Below, in pieces: positions 48,906 through 61,382 of a DNA stretch of 64,000 bases (the stretch's first letter is position 1; each line of letters opens with the position of its first letter). Both the position numbers and the translations under genes were made by a program. The notes under the pieces are model-generated. The model had not been told where the DNA came from and did no database searches. It saw nothing but the letters and a program-made list of their open reading frames with translations. The DNA is from Cristatella mucedo. Its lineage: Eukaryota; Bryozoa; Phylactolaemata; Cristatellidae. The DNA is taken from NCBI GenBank assembly GCA_009760855.2, contig WPIO01000019.1, forward strand, positions 769,501 to 833,500. The letters are read 5' to 3'.

Positions 48906-51011
48906 AAAATTGCACATTTGCTATAGTGCTACCCTTTATTAGGACAAATTCGACCCCCTGACCTAACTTGATAGATTTGAATTCTTCATCTTAGAGTATA
49001 TCTGTTCTCTTTCAACTCGCTTCAGCATTGTTGACAGGAGTCACGATAAGGAAGCAGGATGGATGTTGCTTTGGTTCTATTCGTAGAGTAGTCAGTGGCC
49101 TACCAAAAGCCTTTTTAAGTAAGCAAAGGACCTTAAGCTAAAGCTGGCCATACACTGTTTCGTTATTCATGCAAGGCAGCATCCAATCTGTGCATCTCAG
49201 GAGGCGAGAAGTAGCCATTAAGTCTGTGAGGATAGGAATCTGCTTTGATTGCGCTTTAGACTTTGATAAGAGGTCAACACCAGCAGGACTGGATGTAGGC
49301 GTTGAGTTAAAACAAGGCGTGCTGGTAAATGGTGCTTTTTGTGCGGGGAATCAATATTTCTGAAATTGAAGCTACAAAATAATTACAAGCTTGCCTTAAT
49401 CATCGCTTGGTATCGAGGTTTTATTAAAGTGCTTACGGAGATTTTTGAAAGCTGCATTTCCGAATTGGGCATCAGTGATTTCACTTTATTTTGCTAGAAA
49501 CCATATTTAAACGTAAAGTAGTACTCGAATGCTAGTTGATGGACAGTTAGTCCTGCTTTTCGAGTGGTTTTTTTTATGCCCGTGTTCTTGCTGCTGGGTA
49601 GTTTATTGTTAGCATTAGACTGCAGGACATATGAAGATGGACACAATTGTGCTTAGTAACAGGAGCAAAATCATCCACAGCATTAGCAGGCGTCGTGCTG
49701 TAACATTCTATTGCTAGTTGAGCGAAAATTTATCAAAAAGGGCAAGGGAGATATTTTCGGGACAGCATTAAATTCAAGGATCTAAGGATTTTAATTCACA
49801 CGCAGTTTTTGGTAACGAAATTGCTACACACGCACTCTGAATGAGATTTGAGTTTACTCATGTTAATAATTTAATAATAATAAAAACTATCCTGCACTAA
49901 TTGAAGAATATTTAATAGACTGAGTTTCATTTGTTTTAAGTGAATCCATATACAAGAGTCAAAAAACAAAATGGTGTGTGGTGTATGAAAACTCTGTACC
50001 TATTAATTCAGTTTTCTCATTGAAACTAATATAATTGTAACTCCCGTGCGAGGGAGGGAAACTCATTTTCCTAGTCTGAACCTAAACTTGATAAAAAAAA
50101 TGGGAAATCAATCTATACTTAGTACTGGGAGCGACGGATTTTGTTATCATGGCAGGTCGCTTTTGGAGAGATACGATAAAACGATATTCTTCTGATTGCT
50201 TAGAGGTTAGTGCTCAAACTGCATCAAATTGAGCAAGGAACGAGTGACTCTTTCGTTATCAAACTCTAGCAACTACTGTGTATTAATGAACGGAAAGCCT
50301 AATGAGAGTTAATAGGCCATAGTCATTTTGCCGTGTCAATTCCAGTCAGCTCTTAGCCAAAGCCAGTTTAACATGAGTGTCCTCAAGAATTAGGTCACAA
50401 ATCCCTAGGGCCCCATTTGGCATTAAATGCATGTGAGACTTAATAATATAGCAGAAGCTAGACAGCAAGCAATATATTCTGCGAACCAGCTTCACAGTAT
50501 GCTTTCGGTAATTTTTAGCCTAATATTTTGCCACCGAAAATCTTCTGTCTGATTAATTATTATAGTTAGTAGTAGTAAAGAGACACTAAATGGTCCTTAC
50601 TGATATGAATGAGATGCAAACTCGTAATACATTGCAAGAAAATTCGCTCTCATTTATAACTCGGGCTTGGAAGCGGAGTTTGCCTTCCCCTAGATCTAAA
50701 ATTGAGATCGTCGGTTTTGTCTAATCAGAATTAAGTCTCCAGCAGCACGCCTCAGCTGGCCAAGCTGTAGTTGACCAATTCTGCTGACCCCCGTGCCTCC
50801 ATGTACTAGCTTAGTAGACGTCAGCCAGAGACTGTGTAACAGAATTGTAGAGTACAGTTCCAGTGCAGTGTCTAAGTAACGAGCCGTTCGCTCATGGTTT
50901 ACTCTCAGATTCTTCCCGTGCAGTCAATCCAAATTGAACCACATTTGCAAACTTGTTTTTCAAAAAATTTAAAACTTTTGCATCTTGCTCTTGCAGGTAA
51001 GTCGAAGACTC
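48906..51011. other. No recognisable gene
   Basis: At about 49830-49885 'tctgaatgagatttgagttt' followed by 'aataatttaataataataaa' may be an old L2/S1-type tail. Otherwise nothing was recognised. Confidence 0.45.
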
Positions 51012-51190
51012 GTAAATAAATATAAATATAATTTATGTGTGCATAGCAATAACAGAACGTAATGTCTATTCAAGCGCTGTACATATGTCACTTGGCTCTA
51101 GCCCATGGCCTCGGTCATCAAATGCATTCGCCCTGGCCTTGGTCGAAACGAGTGCCTTGACCTCTGGGCCGAACTAGTGCGGCATTTGTT
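51012..51190 (-). mobile_element. SINE family S1 copy
   Basis: Read on the minus strand it starts 'atgccgcactagttcggccc' with 'agaggtcaaggcactcg' (box A). It continues through a middle shared with the 55.2 kb copy ('aatgcatttgatgaccga') and ends in 'cagcgcttgaatagacatta' and an AT-rich 'ttatatttatatttatttac' tail. It is diverged but collinear with 43902-44065. Confidence 0.82.
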
Positions 51191-52663
51191 CCATCTTAAT
51201 CTTCCGTCGTAGTGGCACTCAGTGCTGGTGAGAGCTTCTTTCAGCCTACCTAACCTTTGGTCAGTACAGAACTGTTCAGTGCATAGGCCTCGAGCTGGGA
51301 GTGGTCTTAAGCAGTGTAAGTTCAACACTAACGTTAGTTAGAATGCTTGAAAAGGTAAAATTTTACTTGGCCTGTAATCTTTTCAGAACATAAGTATTTT
51401 TGGCTATGATAAAGGTCTGTTTCTTGAATCTTGACCACATGCCAGTTTTGAATATGCCTTACTTGGTCTTGCTAAGCATTTTACGATAGCACTAAGCCAG
51501 CTGGCTGGATTTAGAAGTGACTGAAGTTGAACAACTCCTAATGTTGCGCATCAAAATATTTACGAGAATATATTTCCAACCGCCTGGTTCCTAGATTGAG
51601 CTACACTGCTTTTACCGATGGCCTTTTTACATGGTCAAATTGATCGATTTTTCCCATTTCAGCTAATTCGATGCAGCGAGTGCTAATCTCGTCACGGTGC
51701 GGCTACGACTTCCGTTTCTAGGCACTTCCAAAATAGTCACTAATGAGGCTTTTCAAATGTGTATGAATTAATACGGCATACAATTAGTGGTATGTGAGCG
51801 GTTTTTCCCTGTCATTTTGAGGCAGGTGGTAAACTAAGGCTGAGCTCGCTGGCAATGGCTTACTTTCAATGACTACGAACCATGGAAGGTCGTAGCAAGG
51901 TTTTCAACGTTTCAAGGCTAGGGCTGAACTTATAGCTACTTTCGTCAGCATGTCCCAGCGTGCGGTTATACTTATTTTGGTGCGTAACCATGCACGTAAC
52001 AGCATGCGGCACAGCCCTTGAGGCCGAGGCGGTAAAAGTTGGTCTGTGGACAGCAATCGTCCAAACTGGACTATGATTTGGGCAGAAAACAATAGCCCGT
52101 GTGGGTCAGTTTATAAAAGTTAAAAATAGCTCGTTAGTAGAAAATTGCAAGCCGAAAAAAGAGCCGCGAAAGCATGAGCCGTGCTGAGCGGTTGCCATGC
52201 GGTTGCCATGCGAAGCCAGTGCACGATCACGAGATGGAGGCTATGCCAACGAGCCTGCCCAGCGCTGCAGCGGCTGCTCCTGCTAAGGCAGTGCCTACCC
52301 GCGATCTCCGGACTTGAATCTGTGAACCGAAAGATCGTTGGTCGAAAATAATGCGGTTCGCCAATGTTTGCGAATTCTTAACTGCACATAAGTGCTCGTT
52401 GTAGCAGTGGCTCGGCCCAGCCCGTTCACATTCTCAAAGACTCGTCTCTCACAGGAGCTGCTGAATGCGAATGAGCCGCCTTACGAGAGTCTTGCATTTA
52501 TTGACTCAAATGTCTGAGCGTTCGATCTCAGGCGCATTTTTCCTTCTATTCGATCTCTGTCCGCTTTCACTTCTGCTTCTATCCGACTTCCGCCGACTTC
52601 TCTTGACATTTTTTCAGTCGTTTCTGCGACTTCTCTTTCTAATTTAAAGGTCGCACTTCACGT
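51191..52663. other. No recognisable gene
   Basis: A tRNA-like patch on the minus strand near 52296-52340 may be another SINE head. The ORFs here are unrecognised. Confidence 0.45.
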
Positions 52664-54150
52664 TAGAGTAATAATAATACTAATAATGTACTTGATAAAG
52701 CGCCCTCAGAGAACTTAATCTCTTTCTAGGCGTATTACATTTGCTGCAAAGGGAAATGCAATTGAATGGTAAGTAAAATCATGCTTGAAAAACAGACAAA
52801 ATGAATAACATGGTTAGGGGTGACATGCACAGAGTCAGCATGCAAATGTGGTTAGTGGCAGCATGCACAGTGTTAGCACGTATAAGCACGCGAAGGACTA
52901 ATCACAGGGACCCACTAAATTCTGTCCTAAGTATGTGTGTTTTTAGGTTCCTTTTAAATGTGGTCAGGTCAGGGGATGTTCTGACGCAGATCGGGAGGGA
53001 GTTCCAGGCTTTGGGAGCATAGGAACTAAATGCACGGTCTCCAAAGGATTTGAGGTTTGTACGAGGTATTTCTAGACTGTTGGATTCCGAAAAGCGGGTG
53101 GTACGATGCTTGGTCTGATGGGGGAGTATGTCGGAGAGATAGGCTGGAGCAACAGAATGAAGGGATCTAAAAGTGAGCGACGAAACCTCGAAGTCGATCC
53201 GTTGCTTGACTGGTAGCCAGTGAAGGTCGGCGAGAAGTAGAGTAATGTGGCAACTGAGACGTTCACGACAGACAAGCCTAGCTGCCGAGTTTTGCACCAG
53301 CTGCAATCGCCTGATCGCACATGCTGGTAGGCCAGTGAGCAGTGAGTTGCAGAAGAAGAAACGGGATGTCACGAATGCATGGACCAACTTGGACGTGGTA
53401 TCCTTATCTAAATAAGCCCGAATTTTAGCAATGTTATGGAGCTCAAAATAGGCAGATTTGACTGTGAAGCTGATATGGTCGTCTAACGAGAGGTCGCTTT
53501 GGAATATGACACCTAGATTTTGAGCTGATTCAACTGGAGATATGCTGGCAGAGCCAATTTTGAGAGTCAGCCTTTCCTATCTCTGAATCACACTGGGTTT
53601 GCCCATAAATGGTAAGTTAGTTTGGTCATCGTTTATTTAGTTTAAGAAAATTTGCTGCCATCCATTTGCGGATGTCATCAGTGCATGCAATAAGTCAGTT
53701 TAGATAATTTGAGGTGCTCGAAGGCTGGGAGGAATCAAAGCAAAGGTACAACTGAGTGTCATCCGCATAGAAGTGAAAGCCTAGATTGTGCTTGGCAACC
53801 ACATCAGCAAGAGGGAGAGTATAAACCGTGAAAAGAACCGGACCTACCACGGAGCCCTGAGGTACTCCATATTTCAGAGGTACTTCAGATGATCTTTGTC
53901 CATTGACGTCAATACTCTGGAGTCTCCCATTGAGATAGGACCTGAACCACTGCAGAGCAGTGCCAGTGATGCCCAGGCGAGATGAGAGGCGCTCTAGAAG
54001 AACTTTGTGATCGATGCTGTCAAAAGCTGCCGACAGATCAAGCAAAACAAGCAGACACTCTACCCATGTCTACATTCCTAAGTAGGTCATTGTATACCCT
54101 AAGCAATGCTGACTCTGTGGAGTGATTAGCTCAAAAGTCGGACTTGAACT
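52664..54150 (-). mobile_element. L2/CR1-type LINE family 1, best-preserved copy
   Basis: On the minus strand, from 54150 downward, it carries the reverse-transcriptase block MLDLSAAFDSIDHKVLLERL, then WFRSYLNGRLQSIDV, KYGVPQGSVVGPVLF and the catalytic FHFYADDTQLYLCFD (in the frame 53695-54045). After a frame break comes the C-terminal part 52902-53387 with [27 protein letters not shown] and [17 protein letters not shown], then stop. The 3' untranslated region carries the shared hairpin (52695-52735) and ATT tail (52668-52688). The 5' part, including the endonuclease, is absent. Confidence 0.96.
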
Positions 54151-54479
54151 TACTAGCAAGGTGTGAGGTTTCGATATATGAGTTTAGCTTGTCTGCCACT
54201 ACCGTTGACCATCACTTGGGCACCTTGCACAATTATTTAGAGGTAATTCGTCTCATTGCTGATTATTATATAACTCCAATTCGAGCCATTTCACTGGAAA
54301 CGAAGGCTGATGCTGGAACTCATAGTGGTGCGACTGTTAAAATCTTCTAGTTGGGCCACTCCCACTTAATCCGACGCTTCCGGTGCATTTTCCAGCCTAA
54401 ATCCGAAATCCTAGGTTATTCCTGGTGACGTGAGTTAGAACCAGCTAAAGCCTGCGCCCGTTATACTGACTACCCAAGA

Positions 54480-54915
54480 AACCTCACTCGTACAAACTTA
54501 TTCCACGAACTGAAGAACCAGTTTCAGTCTCCTCGTGCTCTCAGGCCACGTATGGAAAATAAATTAGCTGTTCCATTAACTCTCTTAAAGACCGTTGGAG
54601 AGAGAAGTTTTGGCTCTGCGGTTCCTAGGCTGTGGGACTTACTTCCACAATTCGTACACAATTACATCTGCTCTCCTGCTGCCGACTATGGCTCATCCTT
54701 TTCAGCGGTCCTGAGCTGCTACTTCCATGCTACTCTCCACCTCAACTGGTTTGATTCAGATATGCTTCTCACTTTCTCCTTTTTTTTAATGAGATGAAGT
54801 CTGTGCCACTGAATGCGTACCAAAAGCCACTTAGGGTTTATGTTTGCTACACAAAACTGATTAACACCCGCATAGTCTTCGTGGCTTTGTGGAGTTACAA
54901 GCAGATTTACATACA
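54480..54915 (+). mobile_element. Second CR1/L2-type LINE family, 3' end
   Basis: The frame 54552-54797 reads KLAVPLTLLKTVGERSFGSA, then VPRLWDLLPQFV. This is the end of ORF2 and matches 45475-45600 and 58005-58130. The same 3' end ('aacacccgcatagtcttcgt') follows. Confidence 0.85.
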
Positions 54916-54944
54916 ACCAAACGACCGTGCAGCTAATTAGAAGA

Positions 54945-55120
54945 ATACTGGCTGATTTAGCGGCCTCCTTTCATAGAGCTACAAAAGAGCCCTAAAGGCT
55001 ACCACCGCTTTACCACCAGCTTACAGCGGCAATAAAGTATTGCCCAAATCAGGATTTGAACCCCGGAACTATCTAGACCAATGTTGAGAAAAGGTATTGT
55101 ATTCTACCTTTGTCCAGCCT
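54945..55120 (-). mobile_element. SINE family S2, tRNA-headed
   Basis: On the minus strand a tRNA-like head has box A near 55085-55110 ('aaaggtagaatacaatacc') and box B at about 55051-55066 (GGGGTTCAAATCCTG). It is followed by a body shared with 19716-19830. This head is a different tRNA relative from that of S1. It lies directly downstream of an S1 copy in the same direction. Confidence 0.65.
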
Positions 55121-55124
55121 AGTG

Positions 55125-55290
55125 TAAACATAGTTTGTTTGTACCGTGCCTAAGGGATTAATCTCAATTCAGACGCTTACCGGGTCTTTTGGACTCGTGC
55201 CTACAATCTTGGTTATCAAATGCAGTCAGTTCAATCTCGGTGGTTGAAGGCGAGCACCATAACCACTGGGCCAAACCAGTGAGGCATTAA
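55125..55290 (-). mobile_element. SINE family S1 copy
   Basis: On the minus strand it reads 'tgcctcactggtttggccca' and 'gtggttatggtgctcg' (box A). It then runs through the shared middle to 'aagcgtctgaattgagatta' and a decayed hairpin arm and tail ('ggcacggtacaaacaaacta'). It is collinear with the copies at 43.9 and 51.1 kb. Confidence 0.82.
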
Positions 55291-57529
55291 ATAGACCCTT
55301 TAACATAAAAAGCATGGGCAGTTGGTTATACTAGGCCCCTGAAGTGAATTGGACATTCTTTGTTCGATTAAATGCAGATTATTAATTTGGATTTTTACTG
55401 CTGCTAAGTGCTGCTCAGGAGGAGCAAATTTTTGCATTGCGACTTCGTTGAGACTCCCAGATCCTTGTGTAGATTTCGACATGACTTGGGTCAAGTCGCA
55501 AGCGAGCGAGTAGCATTGGTAGGTGATTTCTCAGCCTGGCTGACGCACTGCCACTATAGCCATTGCAATGCACTCACTGAGTTCCAGTATCGGTATTCGT
55601 TGGCCTGACGGCCTAGATCAACAATCGACCTGCGAAATCAAAGCGCCGATAGAAACACCCCCCTAACAATGGATTCCAACAAAGGAACAATCGAAACCGT
55701 AGCCGTACCAGGCGATGCCATGCTGCACCGTCTTTTAGTGGCACCAAGCTGGTGACAGTGCCAAGCGAACATGTACAGAGCTGCGGCTGAGGCTACGACA
55801 TTGCAGACGAGCGACTCGGTGCAAGGCGCTGTGCTATGTATTAGCAATGCCGCTTGGTTAGATGGGCACACACATCCTGTGAAGACTTCAGCTCAGTTTC
55901 CGAAGCTTTCTTCAGCTTCTCAGCTTACTGCGACTATTTTATCTGAAGCTTTGATGAGGGTACTTTCTCTTTTTTTAGTTTCATACTCCGATAAGGTAGA
56001 AGAGGAATCTAGCAATTAGCTTAGCGAAATCCTCATTTCAGTAATAGCTATGTTTTTCTGGCATGTTTTTGGTAAAGGTTTGTAAGCCCCCTTGAAAATT
56101 TTCCTCTCTAAATATATTCCGTACTGAGTTAAGAGCCGGATGTTAGGCAATGGCTAATGTCCATGAACTTTGGCTGTGGGCCTGAGTCGTCCCAGCAAGG
56201 AAACCTCAATTTCCCACAGGAAGTTTGATAGTAGCTGCTAGGGTTCTCCTGCACCTATTTAAACGAAGCATTTGAAGCAGCCAAACTTGGCTTCTGTGCA
56301 CCTGTGAATAGCTGCTTCAACCAGTGAAAACTGCCTGTAATTTTAAAATAGGTCTTGAAAGATACTATTTTTTCATAAGGCTCTAAGCAGATGTCTAATA
56401 TGTCTCCTTATTTTCGGATTTATGATCCAACCAGGGGGCATAAGCAAATTGCCTTGCAGTGGACATCCCAGCTTGCAAGAGCGAATTAATGCACCTTGTT
56501 GCCAATTTTCCCTGGTTAACGCTTGCTGATAATATATAAATCAGCATGACTGTTAATGAAATCTATTTGCCATTAAACTTTAAATAACATATGTGCACCT
56601 TCGTTAGAGCAGCTGCATAATTTCTTCAGAAAGTTTACGTTTGAATAAACCAAGCTTCCTTGACAGGGTGAGGTCTAATGTCTGTAAGATTGCCTCGGTA
56701 TTGATATATGCATACGCAAATTTAAGAATAATGGCAATCTAGTTATTTAAAAGTGCATCCAACGGTAACCTCTGAAAGGAGCTGTTTAGGTCTTGATAGA
56801 GCCATCGCTTAGCAGAGATAGGTGACCCATAGTTTTGAGTCAGACCTGCAAGGCTCTTAAAATCTCACCTGAGCTCTGAAAATACTCTCTTCTATGGCTG
56901 AGAGTCACCGCAGCCAAGACTCGCGCATCCTACCTGAAAAATACCTAGGTGCAATTTTGGGTTTGCACTGCCTGAAATGTACCTTGATAAAATTTATGGC
57001 TTGCACTGTGTGCTTGCACTTCGGCTTCAGCTGACAGGTTAGTTTTTGAAATCTAATGGTAGAGAAGACCAATTTCCCAAAAGTGGTGTTTCTTTTCTAC
57101 CCTATTTACATTTTAGTTACTGTATACCTTTACTTTGTACCTTACCTATAAGGGGCTACCTTTTCTACCTTCCTTATAGCACTAAGAAGCGCAAGCAGCA
57201 CTGGTTACCAACCATCTTCAGAACTTCCAGGCGATGGCAGCGACAAATAATGTGTGCACTCGTTCTAGCAGCACTTTAGATTTTCCGTCAATACTCTTAT
57301 AAACGGACTAAGCACTGTCTTTAATTTGATTTATAATAATAAAACATTTTCCAATACTAAAGCACCCAATTGGTTTTTAGCTCAACTTCCAAAACGATCA
57401 ACGTTTCTCTCATTTTTACCTACAGGTCCGAAGCACAGCATGGGTCTTTGATTTTAGCATATATAATACTCATAAGACACTAAAGGCGTGAGGCTGTGCT
57501 GGAAGACATAGGTTTTCTAATTAGGGGTG
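55291..57529. other. No recognisable gene
   Basis: Several ORFs on both strands (55408-56019, 57046-57279) carry no family motif or splice context. Confidence 0.45.
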
Positions 57530-58345
57530 CTGTTATGCGACCGTCACAGTGTGCTTGAAATGTATTTGTCGTCGTCCATAGCTGCTAAACTTTTTGAAAC
57601 ATCATTAAGATGACTTCTTCCACAGCTATCCACCATGTCCAATGCTTGTCTGAGATTATGAACTGTCTTATAGATTGGCTGCAAAACATTAACCAGCTCA
57701 TTGACTTGTTTCTCTAAGCTAGATAATTGTATTACCCTGTTGCTGGGCTTCCGTAATAAGACGCTTGGACACAGCAGTTGGTGATGAATATGGGGTACGG
57801 CTAGTTTACAAGTTCCAGAGTTTTGAACTTGTGTCTGGTTTGCTGAGAGAGCTTGGATGGCTCTCGGTTGATCAACTGATACAGAGTATAGTTCTTTGAA
57901 TTACCCGCAAGGCCCACCTAGGCCTGGCTTTTTCTTACCTAGCTAAACTGCTGTCAGCTTTAGCTACGTTATGCCTTCATGTCTTCTATAGAGAATAAAT
58001 TTGACGTTCAATTCCTCTGCTTTAATACCTTTGGCAACAGAAACTTTTGCTCTGAAACTCCTAGACTGTGGAATCTACTTCCACGAATCTTATACGATGA
58101 CATCTAATCTCCTGCTGCTAACTGTGGCACATCGTTTCCAGTCTCCCTGTGCTTCTACTTCCGTGCTACTCGCTACCTCAACTGGTCTCCTGATTCAGCT
58201 ATGCTTCTCACTTCCTCTATGTTGTGTGAGACGAATTCTGTTTGCAACCGAATGCTTACCGAAAGTTCCTATTGCTTTGAGTGCACTATACAAAAATCTC
58301 CTGTGTAACAACCACATAGTCTCTGTGGTTTTGTAGGGAGACAGA
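57530..58345 (+). mobile_element. Second CR1/L2-type LINE family, 3' portion
   Basis: It begins with 'gtgtgcttgaaatgtatttg', matching 44994-45015. It continues through 'gagagcttggatggctctcg' (the LxWLxV block) and 'ctagactgtggaatctactt' to the shared 3' end 'aacaaccacatagtctctgt'. Most of the coding part is frameshifted; 58001-58336 stays open only by chance frames. Confidence 0.8.
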
Positions 58346-58987
58346 TGGATATCAATTAAATTACATACATATGATATAGTATACTCTCTTTTGGCCCAAA
58401 ATTCCTTATAAAATAGTTGGATTCCTGCGTTTTCCCTAAAAGGCTGGTAGCGACGGTTTTATTCTACACCAAAGACGTCACATCCCAAGACATTTGCAGC
58501 ATTATTTTTCCATCTGCTGTGTCTCACTTAGCATTTCCTTGGAACAAAATTGCCGTTTTGCTTCTACTTACTCTCCCGTTCATTTTTCCAAGCTCAGCTA
58601 AATGTCTCACTTCCGCTTTTTTGAATTGACTAATAGTGAATTTGTCAATAGATTCGGTATACATTCGCATGGCTTTGATTGAGATACAGGATATATCTCA
58701 AGCTAGAAATTGACACTTATTGAATGATTTAATTTAGTCAGTGAGACACGGATATATTGTGATCCAAATAAGTCATGTAATCTAAGACGAAGACATGCAG
58801 CGTCCGACGTGACCAAGCAGTATTTGCACTTGCTGCAGATGATTGTCCAGTGCATGTGCAGGTCGGTGTTAGAATGGTGGCTTATAAACTACACCCCGAT
58901 GCAAAGAAAATCTTGCGTCTCAATATAATTTTGTGGACAAAACGATTTCACTGTCTAAGCCGTGTGCATGAAGAGGTGGCTGATTGA

Positions 58988-59033
58988 TAGTGATAGTCTT
59001 CCGGTGATAGTCGTTCAGTGATAGTCTTCCGGT
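58988..59033 (+). repeat. 14-base unit repeated three times
   Basis: TGATAGTCTTCCGG occurs as unit 1 and unit 3, with TGATAGTCGTTCAG as unit 2 between them. Confidence 0.85.
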
Positions 59034-61341
59034 AGCCATTCTTCGTCTTCTACTTATTATCTTTATTGACAATGCAGTGAAAATACAGAGCCTGGCAATT
59101 GGAAGAACATATAATTTATTTGTCATATAAGGTTAGTCTTAGTTAATTTACATATAAGGTTTAATATTTTTACCATACTCTTCTTATGATTACTATCGTA
59201 TAGGGAAATCGTAAAGATTTTAACTTCCAAATGAAGCTACCTAAACTAACACATTTGTAATTACCTAAGGATATATATATATTTATTTATTTATTTATTC
59301 CGTTATGGTCTCCATAGGTTAAAGGTTGGGTCAGGGAGAGTCAGCAGAAATTTGTATTGATAAATATCTAACCTTTATTTAAAGCTCGTGAATTTAACTT
59401 ATAATTCATCTAGGTTATAATGATTTATACCTCTGAAATTGTATAGCCCTGGTCGTTGGTGTGAAACCAATGAGACGGATTTTACATTCGGCATACTTTA
59501 GTTGCTCTAGCTGCCTTGCTAACTACAATTTTGAGCAGATCTTTAGTCTCGCATTACTAGTGAATGACACAAGGCAAGATTTTGCCTTTCATTGCAGTTT
59601 GTGCTGATCATCGCATGCCTAGGATGAGGATGGTTTTATTATTTTTGATTATTCTTTAAGGTTTAAACTGCTTTGTGTGCCCCAGGCTACTTCTTTTGCA
59701 GAAATGCGGCTACGGCAGAATTTAATTTCATTGCATCAGATGCGCTAAAACAATTTCGAGCGTAGCAATATAAAAGCTGAAGAAGTCGACATGACTCGGA
59801 ATTGTTTCCTCATTTTGTTCTGCTTCATCTTGGTGTTATTCTTGGACCAGCATTACCTAGACGCTTACTTAGAATTAGTAGTCCAACTGCAGGAATTAAT
59901 GCAGCAATTAAAGGCAGGTATCGGTAAATTAAGATCAGCACAGTGGCCTTACCATATCTAATTTCTTTCGAGAGGCCAACTTTGGTTGCCGTGCTTACTT
60001 CTAAGGTGCATTAGCAGTCAGAGCTATGCATAAATCTAAGCAGAACAGCAGCTCATTGGCATATCCGACGAGTATTTTAGCAGTTATAGCATTCACCCTA
60101 GATCGAGGAAAGCTGTGCATAATTTATAGCCGTGCTGGCCCATGGGGTAAAATTTGGCTAAACACGGCTTATCAACATACTTCTCAGTATCTATCTATAT
60201 AAATCTCAGGCAATACTCTTATTGCTTCTGACTCCAGCCTGCGGGTCAATCTTCACCCACTCTAATTACGTTTCACACTTCCAACTTTAAGGTCAGGTCT
60301 CACTAGGAACTGAAACTCTCCACATGATCGCAAGCTTAAGCACATGAACACCGAACACGGAGCTTCTACACTCAGACCTGCAGGTAGCTTCTGAACTGAC
60401 CTTTGTTGGACATGCAGGTAAGAACGGCATTACCTAAGTTCTGCGGACCCAACACTGTTCTCCCGCAGGGCGGTACTCCGGACTGCCATGTGATGATGTC
60501 CCCGCCTAACACAAGGTACTAGCAGGTCGATTTTGTTTCTCCTATACAACTTTCTGGGTAGGGGCTCGACAAACATGGTCGCTCAAGTTGTTATAGTGGA
60601 ATAAGAACTGACTAAAATTTAGTGCATCTCGCACAGACCGCATTGACTAAGCAGTGGCCAAGCAGCATATTTCAACAATCGGGGGCTGCAGTCAACCAGT
60701 TTTCGGTAGAGAAAATTATAGACCTCGCACTTTATCGCAAACTCGCCACAGCGACTGGATGCCTTTACAAAAAATGCTCCTGATCGGCAGCCAATTAGAA
60801 TCACTTTAAATATAGCTGCAATCATCTATCTTACCGAGCAGTGGTTCAACTGGACTGGCATTGGTGGGAAACATGGAGGCTGCCGGCATGGATCGAACGT
60901 CAACTGCCATTGAGCCATTGAGACCTCCTAGCAGTTTCCTTGTGCCATGTCTTTACTTAACGGAAGGAGAATTGGCTAGCCTTGGCAAATTAGCTGGTTC
61001 TGCCTCTTTGTTACGCTCTAGCCACGTGTTTTGGCAGGTTTTTACTCTCTCAGCTCAGAGCCTTTGTACATTCAATGTACAAGTTCAAAAACTATTATGT
61101 TGTCCACGCTAATGCCTGCAGCTCGAGTGGCGACTTTGAAGCAAAGCACCGCCGACGTAGTTGCTTAGTCGGGCTATGTTTGTTGCACCCTAAATCAGGT
61201 TATTCGATTCCTTTTAATAGCCCTTGCTTAGCCTGACTGGTTTGAAAACGCACGAGACTTATGTGTCGAGCCTTTAAAAAGCCAATTTTCTGAAGGGTGT
61301 CAGTGCAAATAACATCATATGAGCGTGCTGAATAGAGGGCG

Positions 61342-61343
<2 letters not shown>

Positions 61344-61381
<38 letters not shown>
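61344..61381. repeat. (TA)n microsatellite
   Basis: About 38 bases of TA. The Tyr-Ile ORF through it is a repeat product. Confidence 0.97.

Positions 61382-61382
<1 letters not shown>

Noticed and set aside
60190-60500. Possible Helitron 5' end ('tatctatctatataaatctc')
   Set aside because: No CTRR end with hairpin could be placed downstream and no second copy occurs in the window.
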